From: Platanthera guangdongensis
Taxonomy: Eukaryota > Streptophyta > Magnoliopsida > Asparagales > Orchidaceae
Length of the DNA stretch: 64,000 nucleotides
Reading direction: 5' to 3'
Assembly (NCBI GenBank): GCA_039583875.1
Contig: CM077166.1
Span: forward strand, 82,334,564 to 82,398,563
Under the pieces are notes generated by a model. That model was not told where the DNA came from. It saw only the letters and a list, made by a program, of their open reading frames with translations, and ran no database searches. Below are positions 22,271 to 32,916 of the stretch, piece by piece. Made by a program: the position numbers and the translations under genes. Position 1 is the stretch's first letter. Each line of letters starts with the position of its first letter.

Positions 22271-25200
22271 TGTAAGACCCCCTTTTTTTTTCTTTTACAA
22301 CACCAGGGTCTTAGGCCTAGAACCGCCGTTTTGCGGTGACTCCTTCACGCCCTGAAGGGTCATCACCACAAGGCGCCGATTCTGCCGGCCAAATTCGATC
22401 GCAGAAAAGTAGCATAAAGAAGTCATGAAAACTAACTGTCTACAGAGAATCACATGTCATAATAAATATAACTCCACGAAGGGAGTGTCCACAGAATAAT
22501 ACATCAGAGTAGCAAAAACGGGCTTATGCCTGGTACATCATATCCTCACTACAAAAAGATCACTCGTGCGGAAGCAGAAAAACTACTCAAGGTCGAGACT
22601 CACGGTCCCGGCTGTATGAACTCTGGAGCTAGACTGCCCCACCTCCAAGCGCACCGGTCTCTGGGGCTGCTCCTCCATGCTGGTCTACACGATCCCCTAA
22701 ATGATGCGGTTCGAAAACCGTTAGTCTAAAATACTAAGTCCTATCATCCCCCGCCCCTTCCCCCACGGCTCCTAGGCACCGAGCGGAGAGGAAAGGGGAG
22801 GACTTGAAGGTGGAGAATATCAAAAGCAGATGGCAGCGGTTCTATACTAGCAAATTCTATAGCATGTAAAGACAATAAGCTGAATTATGAAAAGTAACCT
22901 TTACTTATGTGAAAACACATAAGCCAAGGGGTCTTCTGCAAGGCTCCCATCGTATAAAAAGTCTCATACCCATTTATACGTTGGGGTGTCGGTTATCAAA
23001 CAGCAGTAACTATATATCAGAATTAACCTTAATTTATAAACTTGCCCACACAAGCTTATAGACCAAGGGGTCGTTTTGCAGGTCCTAAAGTATAAGCGTC
23101 CCATTCCACTTATACTTTAGGTGTCAGGGTTAAAAGAATCGATCATGCTATGACATGCAAGTGGGTATGATGGATCATGCAAGTGCAACGCACACACCCG
23201 ACTCTGTGCACACAGACCTTTAGTTCCCCCTTTCTGGAGTCGTAACCTCCCAGGATACCTCCGTAGTGGCAGACGGAAGCGGTGGGTTGGGCCTCGCCCA
23301 CCTCTAAACCAGTAAAGCACTACCGGTCAGACCTATCGTACGCCTCAACGCTTGGTGCACGAAGCGGACTCCTGCGTACTCTTACCGGCTGGCGCACTGG
23401 ACTTCTGTTGGCGAATTGCTAACCACACTTGCCGAGTCAACGTATTAGCGTCGGTGCATCGACCCTCCAATACCGAAAACCCACCGCCTTAATTTTCTTT
23501 CCTGTTATGCACATGAAAATTAGCGTAATCGAGAACCGAGCCGTAGCTCCCCGGACCAACACGTCCGTCTCAAACAATCGAGTCGAAGCTCCCCGGACCC
23601 AAAGTCCGCCTTTTAACAATCCGAGCCGAAGCTCCCAGCTAACATCCCGTGCCATCAGTGTCTGTGAAATGTGCAACCCTAATTACTAAGTTACTCTTTT
23701 CAGCTTGTTAAACAGTTTACGTTAACCCAGGAGTGCCCCCGGTATTCCCTGTGAAGGGCTCTCAAGGGGCACTAGGAACTGTGTTGGGATTACGCCCAGT
23801 GTTCCCTTTCACAAGGTACTTATTTTGTTATTGGTTGGTTCCCTTACCCATTATTTTCTCATGTTCCGATATGCTAATCATATTGTGATTTGACTCCAGC
23901 TCTCCTTGGGTAGGACGATCTTTCGTCGGACCCGAACGCCTCTAAGCCCTAGACAAAAACCACACTCTACTCACTCATCTCCCATAGATGCCACTCATTC
24001 TACATATCCTTCCAGCAATCCATCAAGACCCATCACACGTGCTCTATTCATATCCAAAATGATTTCCTGCAGTTTTGCTATATGCAGACCACTTAAGCTA
24101 TATGAGCCGTAAAAAGGGAAGTACATGAAATACTCATCCAATACCCCTATGATAATTACTAGAGTGCTAAAATGATATTTGAAGAATAAATCCAGAAATC
24201 CATAATTTTTCTAATTTGTCTGATAATTTATTTATTTATTCTAGTATCCAAAAAGCCAAAGTTTGAACATGAAGTAGCAATTTCAGACAAGATGATGTTT
24301 CAACAAATTTATGGTAATTACAAAATATATAATCAACTCTAAGGCCTAAGTCTTCAAATTTTCCAGCAAGGTTTGGGCCCTTAAATTTAATTTCAAAGTT
24401 GCCTCATAAAAAGTCAATTTAAAAGCTTTTACAGTAATAATGCCTCCAAAAATTCAGAGAACATTCAGGGATGATTGTGATGGCCTACAAATACCCTAGA
24501 AAAAGTTTCATAATTTATCACTTAAGAATAAGGCTATATTTGATTTTCGCATGAACTTTCAAGTTTATGGGTTAATGAACAAAGTATACTAATTAACTAT
24601 CAAATATTTCCACAAAAATTCTCACATGATAATATTGAGCTAGAAACACTATGCAGCAAGTTTCATGATTTTTCAATAAATAATGGGCTCTTGCAAGAAT
24701 TATTTAGTATGTAATCAAAATAAAGCACTTGTGAAGTAGATGCCCTAAATAGATATCCAAAAATTCTATCAAAATTCATACATGATTAGTATAGCCTAAA
24801 ACTAAATCTGCCAATGTTTCATACCCTTTCAATGGGCAGTGAGACCACAATAGCCAAATTATTAATTAGGGCAATACTATTGGTTGCAAATGAAGTGCTA
24901 CAAATATTGATCAAAATTCCTCAAGTAAATTATCAGAGGCTCAAAATATCCTAATCCCCTCACTACCCAAATTTGGTTAAGATTCAAAAAGTTTAGCTAA
25001 CCTAAACCTACACTACAAGTTTTAGGTCCTAAGTTAAGGTTAGGGTTTTGGGGACCCTACCCTTTTCAAAATTTGTTAATATTTCTAACAGAGGGTTTTA
25101 TATATCCTAGGAACCTCCTTGCAAAATTTGGAGTTCATCCATGGTGTTTAGGACTCATGCCCTTCACAAGGCAAAAAGGTCCCTCTTTAGGGTTTGGCCT

Positions 25201-26484
25201 AGGGACTTAGGGCAAATCAACTCTACTCTACCCCACATTCCATGGGGAGGTGCTAAGTGCTATAACAAGTCAGTGGCCCAAATTTTAGCCTTTGTTGAGG
25301 TGATTTGGTCACTGAAAATCAGAAATGCACTTTTTGACCAAAATGCTCTTATTAAGGTATAGTTAGGGTTGGGTCAAATCCTATTCAAAACATATCCAAA
25401 TTAGGTGAAACTCTATACAGATACCTAAAATGAACCCAGGGACCACTCACCAAAATTTGGGAGGGTTTGGAAGTGTTTAGGGCACCTATTTAATTTATTT
25501 AATAATTATTAAATTTTTATAAAAACTATAGAAATATTCTCTCCAAAAATTCCCATTTTTGGACCAGCTCTAGGTATAGCTAGGGTAGAGTCCCTGTCAA
25601 AATTTCAACTGATTTGGACTAGGGATGAAGTGTGGGCACTCAGTTTAATGACTGCCTAGCCCTAAGGGTATGTCCCACCAAAATGGGTGGCCTGGTCAAA
25701 CCAGGAGCCTAAATTGGTTCAAACCAATTTTAAAATAAAGTAGACAGAAAGGGCTACAAATCATGTGTTGATCATTTCCTCATACAGAGCTTCTAACTAT
25801 TTTTAGATATTTAAAACATTAAATGACAAAAGTGTGACAGAATGAAATAATTAGAAATAATTTCCTATAGTTTAACACTGATGCAGCACGAATCTTGGCG
25901 CAGGGATCAACGGCATCCGGTCATCTTCTTCGTTGAGCCGACGGCTGCGATTAGTCCCACCTGGAGCGATTTCCAAATGCCACTGTCGGCGACCCGGCCA
26001 CCTCCCCGGCCGGCCACCGGCACCACCACCTCCGTTGAGGTGGTGGCCATCCCCAAGCGGCGGCTTGGCCGCCGGAAACCCCTTTTCCGGCGATCCCGAG
26101 AGGTGAAGTTTTTCAGAAAAATCCATGAAAAGCCGAATTGGATCGGGCTCAATTGAGCCCGAACCTTGGACCTATTGATTGCTATGATCTATTCATGAGT
26201 TAAGGAGAGTGGGAGGACCTTCCTGGCGGCCTGGATGCGAGAAGAGCGGCGGGATGCCATTGACGACGGCGGCGGCGCTCGGCTTCTGCAACGGCACAGT
26301 GGGATGGCTCGTCTCCTCCAGGTAAACGCTCTAAAATATTCCCCTTGGCCCCTGATGGTGTTTAAATGGCAAATGGGGAAGAGGGGAGGCTGGTTCTTCA
26401 ATGACCATTAACACCATTAAAGGTGTGGCTCGGGTAGAGTGGAGGGGGGTTGAATCCATCCCTTGGTGGACGGGAAACGGCTGG

Positions 26485-26515
26485 AATCAACTCCTCTCCC
26501 CTAGAGGAGTTGATT
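26485..26515. repeat. Perfect 13-bp stem hairpin in the D LTR
   Basis: AATCAACTCCTCT and AGAGGAGTTGATT separated by 5 bases. Also present in the right LTR (about 46028-46058). Confidence 0.85.
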
Positions 26516-26636
26516 GCAGCCATAAATGGTGGCTGTTAGCCTCCCTTGGTGGGCCTTCCACTCTCCCCTTCCTCTTCCTCAATTTCTCTCTCCTCCATTA
26601 TCATGGGGGGAGCTCCTTTCTCTCTCCTAGTCACCT

Positions 26637-27130
26637 CTGGTTGACTAGTCAACCTCACAAGCTAAATGCAGCTCACTTGGTTATGATGGTCATGGGAATG
26701 GGGTTAGCCTAAGGAAGAAGTGGCTTGGGCTTGGGTTAGCCATTTTGGGCTAGGTTTGACTTGACCTAAATGAGGGTTGACCTGGGCCAATTTGACCATC
26801 TGGGTTGACCCCTATGGGTCCTGGGTGACCCATTGGCTTCCCCTAGGGTCTAGGTAGGGTTATGTAGGGTTACCCTGCACTTTGGAGGTCACATACCCTT
26901 AGTAAGGGTACTTTGACCAGATTAGGGGCTTGAGTTGACTTGGGTCAAACTGGCCTCTAGGGCTGACCCCAATGTGTCCTTAGTGACCCATTGTCCTCAC
27001 TTTAGGGCTAGGAGGGCATAGGTGGGGTCCTCTAGGCTAGGAGTAGGTCAATTGACCCTAAGTAGGCTAGTTTGACCCATTTAGGGCTAGGGTTGACCTT
27101 GGTCAACTGAGCCTCTTGGGTTGACCTTAA
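26637..27130 (-). promoter_or_regulatory. W-box-like (TTGACC/T) cluster in the U3 of the D LTR
   Basis: About fifteen TTGACC, TTGACT or GGTCAA cores within 500 bp, including the 16-bp palindrome GGTTGACTAGTCAACC (26639-26654). TTGAC(C/T) is the core bound by plant WRKY factors. The block sits in a degenerate repeat of GGGTTGACC...TGGGTCC phrases. Duplicated in the right LTR at about 46185-46670. A regulatory role is inference. Confidence 0.4.
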
Positions 27131-27373
27131 TGGGTCCTTTTGGCTCTAATGGGCCTCCCAAGGTATTAGGGGTGTTGTGGTAGGGTCTTGGGGTTAGGGT
27201 GTGGCCCATGGTCATCCTAAACCATGCGTAGAGTTCTACTATTTGCAGACCATGATGATCTTCCACATTTTGTCCCCTATCTCTTGGCCCATTTCTGGCT
27301 TCCTAGGGTTTTGTCATGACCTAGTCATGGCCAGAACCACTCTTAGGGGTCTAGTTGGAAATGGGATGTTACA

Positions 27374-28410
27374 AATCCCAATAAACAAAACAAAGATTTC
27401 GTCCCCGAAATCAAGGTTGAGTCTACGGGACTTACTACCGAAGAAAAGAACCTTGTAACATCCCAGCATGACGCCTTGTTTGCTAAAATAGGTTTAAAGG
27501 GAAACATAGATCTATGACCATTTCGCCCAATCGGCAGACCAAGATCCCAATAAACAAGGATAAGCCCCCAATAAACAAAAGATAAGCCTCTACCTGCCTT
27601 GGGCTGAGTATCTTTGATATTACCATGTTATATGCGTCCTAGCTGGGTGCACAATCCCTAGGGCATCAATCTTTGACTTGGGGTTCCCACCTAAATCTGT
27701 TGATATACTCCATATTTTAAACCCTCTGAGTCATATTTACGACAACCTTATCCGAGTCAAAATGTTCCCAATCCCAACTGGGTCTCTTCCGAACTTGAAT
27801 TCCTATCTGACCTTCGGTGTTTGTCGTGATGGTGGTCTCCAGGTAATCTTGTTACTGGCATGAGGGTTGAGACTATGTGTCTTCTACCATTCTGCTAATG
27901 GATTATTGGTCTCAATTCTCCTTAAAGTAGTCCTTCCGATTTGAGTAATCCTTGATAGGGACCGTAGGGCTACCTGAGTTTATGGATTAGGTAGCCATTC
28001 TCGTGTTATACTCCTCCTTTATTCTCTTTAGGTATCTCCTTAGCTTAACCAAGTTCATACCCAAAGTATATTTCAAACTAGGGCATACTATAAGTTATCA
28101 TGGTTAGTCGTGTCTCCTAGTAGGTTGAGTCTAACTCATTGACTAAAGAATTATAAGATGAGATCTTCGCAGCCTAAAGTGCTCCCTGCTAGGGGCAGGG
28201 TTTGTCGCAGGCTACAAAGAAGGATTCCAATTTTTAGATAGCGTACAAATGGAAAGAATGGACAAGATAAAGTGGACTTTTAAATGTGATTTCCCTTATG
28301 GGCACACCACTGCTTTCGCTGCTTAGTTTGTCCCCAAACTAAACTCGTGCGGGGGTGACCCAGGGTTGTGGACTGCTACTTTTTGATCGAGGTCTGCCTC
28401 TGATACCACT
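27374..28410 (-). mobile_element. Element D interior, non-coding
   Basis: A 1,037-bp interior between D's LTRs with no plausible protein. On the minus strand it ends at the left LTR with TTTCGGGGACGAAATC (27395-27410), the pre-PPT box seen in B and G, then a weak purine stretch. CCCAATAAACAA occurs three times (about 27378, 27546, 27570). An 11-bp match to an inverted LTR end (TGTAACATCCC) is at 27454-27464. Confidence 0.8.
28392..28409 (-). other. Primer-binding site of element D (iMet-tRNA type)
   Basis: The minus strand reads TGGTATCAGAGGCAGACC beside the right LTR, the same first 14 bases as the PBS of B. It fixes the element's orientation. Confidence 0.9.
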
Positions 28411-30234
28411 TGTAAGACCCCCTTTTTTTTTCTTTTACAACACCGAGGTCTTAGGCCCAGAACCGCCGTTTTGCGGTGACTCCTTCACGCCCTGAAGGGT
28501 CATCACCACAAGGCGCCGATTCTGCCGGCCGAGTTCGATCGCAGAAAAGTAGCATAAAGAAGTCATGAAAACTAACTGTCCACAGATAATCACATGTCAT
28601 AATAAATATAACTCCACGAAGGGAGTGTCCACAGAATAATACATCAGAGTAGCAAAAACGGGCTTATGTCCGGTACATCATATCCTCACTACAAAAAGAT
28701 CACTCGTGCGGAAGCAGAAAAACTACTCAAGGTCGAGACTCACGGTCCCGGCTGTATGAACTCCGGAGCTAGACTGCCCCACCTCCAAGCGCACCGGTCT
28801 CTGGTGCTGCTCCTCCATGCTGGTCTCCACGATCCCCTAAATGATGCGGTTCGAAAACCGTTAGTCTAAAAGACTAAGTCCTATCATCCCCCGCCCCTTC
28901 CCCCACGGCTCCTAGGCACCGAGCGGAGAGGAAGAAAGGGGAGGACTTGAAGGTGGAGAATATCAAAAGCAGATGGCAGCGGTTCTATACTAGCAAATTC
29001 TATAGCATGTAAAGACAATAAGCTGAATTATGAAAAGTAACTTTTACTTATGTGAAAACACATAAGCCAAGGGGTCTTCTGCAAGGCTCCCATCGTATAA
29101 AAAGTCTCATACTCATTCATACGTTGGGGTGTCGGTTATCAAATAGCAGTAACTATATATATCAGAATTAACCTTAATTTATAAACTTGCCCACACAAGC
29201 TTATAGACCAAGGGGTCGTTTTGCAGGTCCTAAAGTATAAGCGTCCCATTCCACTTATACTTTAGGTGTCAGGGTTAAAAGAATCGATCATGCTATGATA
29301 TGCAAGTGGGTATGATGGATCATGCAAGTGCAACGCACACACCCGACTCTGTGCACACAGACCTTTAGTTCCCCCTTTCTGGAGCCGTAACCTCTCAGGA
29401 TACCTCCGTAGTGGCAGACGGAAGCGGTGGGTTGGGCCTCTCCCACCTCTAAACCAGTAAAGCACTACCGGTCAGACCTATCATACGCCTCAACGCTTGG
29501 TGCACGAAGCGGACTCCTACGTACTCTTGTCGGCTGGCGCACCGGACTTCTGTTGGCGAAGTGCTAACCACACTTGCCGAGTCAACGTATTGGCGTCGGT
29601 GCATCGACCCTCCAATACCGAAAAACCCACCACCTTAATTTTCTTTCCTGTTATGCACATGCAAATTAGCGTAATCGAGAACCGAGCCGTAGCTCCCCGG
29701 ACCAACACGTCCGTCTCAAACAATCGAGCCGAAGCTCCCCGGACCCAAAGTCCGCCTTTTAACCATCCGAGCAGAAGCTCCCAGCTAACATCCCGTGCCA
29801 TCAGTGTCTGTGAAATGTGCAACCCTAATTACTAAGTTACTCTTTTCAGCTTGTTAAACAGTTTACGTTAACCCAGGACTGCCCCCGGTATTCCCTGTGA
29901 AGGGCTCTCAAGGGGCACTAGGAACGGTGTTGGGATTACGCCCAGCGTTCCCTTTCGCAAGGTACTTATTTTGTTATTGGTTGGTTCCCTTACCCATTAT
30001 TTTCTCATATTCCGATATGCTAATCCTAGGGTGATTTGACTCCAGCTCTCCTTGGGTAGGACGATCTTTCGTCGGACCCGAACGCCTCTAAGCCTAGACA
30101 AAAACCACACTCTACTCACTCATCTCCCATAGATGCCACCCATTCTACATATCCTTCCAGCAATCCATCAAGACCCATCACACGTGCTCTATTCATATCC
30201 AAAATGATTTCCTGCAGTTTTGCTATATGCAGAC
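28411..30234 (-). repeat. Element D right (5') LTR, segment 1
   Basis: Matches 22271 onward with about 1-2% differences and runs to the CAGAC target site of element E. No gene. Confidence 0.95.
30230..30234. repeat. Target-site duplication of element E (CAGAC)
   Basis: The partner is 43635-43639. The empty site TATATGCAGACCACTTAAGC is intact in D's left LTR at about 24081-24100. Confidence 0.97.
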
Positions 30235-31159
30235 TGTTGAAACCGGAAACCGGCCTCTTGTGGAGTTCGAACCCTTGGGGAAGGGGTGGTCTCGTGCCTA
30301 CTTCGCACCTGCAAGAAAAACAACGAGAGAGACAAGAAGAGACAGACCCAAGGGCTCGGCAGGGAGGTCCCACCACAAACCCGAAGATCTCTGAGCGCTT
30401 CCCCTCCTTAGCCAAGAGCCGAGCTAAGGTACTCTCAGAGAACACTTGAAAATGAGAGCAAGGAGGCACTGAAAGCGTGTCCTCTGAGGTACCCCTTGGG
30501 TCTTATTTATAGATTTTCAGAATCTGAACTGCCAATAACCGAAAGGACTGACCTGGAAGTACCAAAAGACCCCTGGATGGGTCTACCAACAGCCAAACTC
30601 CGCTGTTCTGAACAGCTATGCGCAGTCCAACCTGGCCTGCCAACAGCGAGGCTCCGCTGTTCTGAGTAGCTATTCGCACCCCCGGGCGGTCAGCTCGCCT
30701 TCAGTTCTCCCGCAGAAGGCGGGTGCGACCCGGCTCTGGGGCTCGCCTACCCTCACTGGGCGAGTGCGAGCCGATATGGGCGAGCCGCCTGCCTTTGCCG
30801 GGAGGATCGGCGGTCAGGTCGCGCTCGGGGTCCGGATCGCTTGCGGCGGGTCGCCAATCGCGGGTCCGGCTCGCTTGCGGCGGGTCGCCAGCTCGGGTCC
30901 GGCTCGCTTGCTGCGGGTCGCCAGCTCGGGTCCGGCTCGCTTGCTGCGGGTCGCCAGCTCGGGTCCGGCTCGCTTGCTGCGGGTCGCCAGCTCGGGTCCG
31001 GCTCGCTTGCTGCGGGTTGCCAGCTCGCTCGCCTGAGATGGGCAGGAGCGGGCCAGCCCTTTAGTCGTTCAGCCCGTCCTGCCGCTTGGGTGCGAGTCGC
31101 GGGGGCAGGCCTGTTCAACCTCCCTGGTGGGACCCGCTCGCCGGACACAGGGTTGTACA
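30235..31159 (-). repeat. Element E left (3') LTR
   Basis: Starts TGTTGAAACCGGAAACCGG, ends GGGTTGTACA. It contains a 33-bp tandem repeat (CTCGGGTCCGGCTCGCTTGC type, about 30836-31027, five to six copies). Each unit encodes 11 residues, so long open frames on both strands here are repeat artefacts. Confidence 0.96.
30836..31027. repeat. 33-bp tandem repeat in the E LTR
   Basis: Five to six copies. The right LTR has the same array at about 43312-43506. Confidence 0.93.
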
Positions 31160-31193
31160 CAATCCCCGCTCTTTTTGAGCTTGAACCAAGCTC
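31160..31193 (-). other. Polypurine tract and stem-loop of element E
   Basis: Minus-strand AAAAGAGCGGGGATTG abuts the left LTR. GAGCTTG-AAC-CAAGCTC (31177-31193) forms a 7-bp stem. It matches element C at 10374-10408 except for the loop. Confidence 0.75.
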
Positions 31194-31277
31194 GGAAAGA
31201 ACCATCCAACCCGCGTGTTCGGCGAGCCCCTGTGCTGAGCTGGCAGGGAATCTTCTGGTGGGGGCCCACTGTTCTGC

Positions 31278-31285
31278 TATAAATA
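31278..31285 (+). promoter_or_regulatory. TATA box for the first antisense ORF of element E
   Basis: TATAAATA about 70 bp upstream of the ATG at 31355, on the strand opposite to gag-pol. Spacing and sequence suit a plant core promoter; not tested. Confidence 0.5.
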
Positions 31286-31354
31286 CATACCGCTGACCCC
31301 TGTAGGAGGCCCCCCAAATCCCTTTATTTTCTCTGAGCAGACTTTTGTTCCTCG

Positions 31355-32355
31355 ATGCCGGTTAGCGAAGAAGTGCGAGCTCGCCTGGCGGCAGCGGTCC
31401 TGCAGACTCAGGAGGAGGCCCTTGAGGCCGCCCCATGGCTAGCTCGCGGATCCTCCGGCCCCCTCTTCAGGCCGGCGAAGGGAAAGATCGTTAAGCGTTC
31501 TCTGGCGGGCGACTGCCCGGCCTCCAGCTCGGCGGCGGGTGCTGAGGTAGTCCCCGGGGTGCGTGGCCTTCCGCCTATTATCGCTATTCGTCTGACTCCC
31601 TGTTTTGCAGGTAATTCCCTGTGAGGAGGTGGAGAACCGGGAGAGGATCGTCCTCCGCCTCCATCGCCTGAGAAGATCGCGAGTTCCCCAGGTCCGGATC
31701 GCCCACCTCCGGAAACTCCCCGTCCAGCGGTCTCCCATGGGCTGGGGAAATCTCTTGAGACCCTCGAGGGAGGGGACTTTCGGGATCGGTCGGGCTCTTC
31801 CCGCCCATCTGTCGGTGCGGGCGATGTGCCCACCCCTGGTGAGCTGGTTTTTATCGTTGACTTTGCCTCTTGCTCGCTCATTCTGACCCCTCCCCGCTCG
31901 CAGGCTTTCGCAGGGCCTCGCCTGAGACCGAGATGAGCGAAGGGTACTCGCCCCCGCCTGACGTGGACAGTGTATCTGACTATCTGGGCGACCCGAACGA
32001 TGCGGCGGGGATGAAGAGGCAGGTGACGCGGCTATTCCAGAAACACACAATGCTGCTGCAGGAGGCCATAAGGAGGATCGAAGGCGACAAGGCCGAGACC
32101 GATGCCCGGCTCGCGGTCTTGGAGGGCCCTCGGCGTGAAGCGGAAGACGACGACGTCACCTCGCCGGGCGTGCATATAACGCGAGCCGAGGGGCATCTTA
32201 AGAGCGCCGTGGAGCAGGTCGGCCGGGCTCAGCGGGAGCTGGTGGCGGTTCGCGATTACCACGATCCCGCGTGCCGCCTCGGGCGGGAACGAAGAGGCGG
32301 CACAGGTGGAAGTGGGTCGAGTACTGACCTAGTTGTTTGCCCCTCGCTCGCGTGA
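31355..32355 (+). CDS. Element E antisense ORF 1 (unknown protein, probably spliced or broken)
   Basis: I do not recognise this protein. An ATG 70 bp after a TATA box opens a frame starting MPVSEEVRARLAAAVLQTQE that stays open to 31624. A second open stretch (31870-32355) follows an acceptor-like CTCGCAG at about 31897-31903. It encodes an acidic start (MSEGYSPPPDVDSVSDYLGD) and a charged helical, coiled-coil-like part (KRQVTRLFQKHTMLLQEAIR). GTGAGCTGG near 31838 and GTAATTCC at 31611 look like donors. I infer a two- or three-exon gene, but joins are uncertain and frameshift is an alternative. The reading direction is against gag-pol, a layout known for Tat-lineage elements. Confidence 0.4.
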
Positions 32356-32783
32356 TACCGCGGGGTTACCGTCATCTCGAATTTATCTTGTATTTGTATT
32401 TGTAATTGCTTGCGACTCTTTTAGCCTGCCTATGGGCCTAACTATTTTGTTGCTGAGATGTATTGAAATTGTTGCGCTGCTCTTCTTTGGTCTTCTGTGT
32501 GCGGGTTAGGGGGAAAGGTCCATTCTTCTCTTCGCGCTGATCGGGGCGGGGGCGAGCCGAGGAGCTCGCTAGACGAGGAATCTCCCGTCTCACGCGGCAC
32601 GCCGTGCAGGTGCGGGTTGGGGTTGGTTCGCCCGCACCGGTCTCCCGCGGCTGCAGCCGGACGAGAACCGTGCCGGCTCGACCTTTGAGGTGTGCTCGCG
32701 CGCGGGAAGTCGAACAGTCGGATTAATTTTTGTTATCCGCACCCCATCTTTTGGCGGGAAGTTTCCCGCCCCTTCTCTTTTCC
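32356..32783. other. Spacer between antisense ORFs of element E
   Basis: TTGTATTTGTATTTGTAATTG-like 3'-UTR sequence follows ORF 1, then GC-rich spacer. I see no gene in it. Confidence 0.6.
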
Positions 32784-32792
32784 TATAAATAG
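32784..32792 (+). promoter_or_regulatory. TATA box for the second antisense ORF of element E
   Basis: CTATAAATAGG lies 125 bp upstream of the ATG at 32917, followed by a pyrimidine-rich leader (TTCTCGCTTCCCCTTTTCTC). This is the second antisense ORF in E preceded by a canonical TATA box. Confidence 0.55.
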
Positions 32793-32916
32793 GTCCTGCC
32801 GGCCCTTATTTCTTCACCGACTCCAAAACGTCTTCTCGCTTCCCCTTTTCTCGCGAAGTGCGATTCTAGCTCGCCTCCCGGCTTTTTGTCTCGCGTTCGG
32901 TGGCGAATCAACGGGG

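Larger units (their letters stand above)
22271..27373 (-). repeat. Element D left (3') LTR, 5.1 kb
   Basis: Paired with 28411-46911. It holds a GGACC-rich block (about 23540-23650), a long A/T-rich middle (24100-25860), a GC-rich block with hairpins (25960-26290), and a TTGACC-rich block (26637-27130). The last lies 240-740 bp from the LTR's transcriptional 5' end. Short ORFs (for example 25907-26152 minus) are kept in both LTRs only because the LTRs are copies of each other, and none resembles a known protein. Confidence 0.95.

Noticed and set aside
25035..25055. Telomere-like TTAGGGTTTTGGGG
   Set aside because: Only one or two imperfect units, repeated at 44585 only because it is LTR sequence.
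25872..26156. Small ORFs present in both LTRs of D (also 45417-45695)
   Set aside because: Their presence in both LTRs follows from LTR duplication, not from selection. No domain recognised, and frames differ between the copies after small indels.
30723..31296. Arg/Ala/Ser-rich ORFs with 11-residue repeats
   Set aside because: Translation of the 33-bp LTR repeat, duplicated exactly in the other LTR.
31439..32050. 203-codon minus-strand ORF overlapping antisense ORF 1
   Set aside because: Shadow frame in GC-rich DNA with no recognisable domain. The plus strand has the TATA box and better composition.
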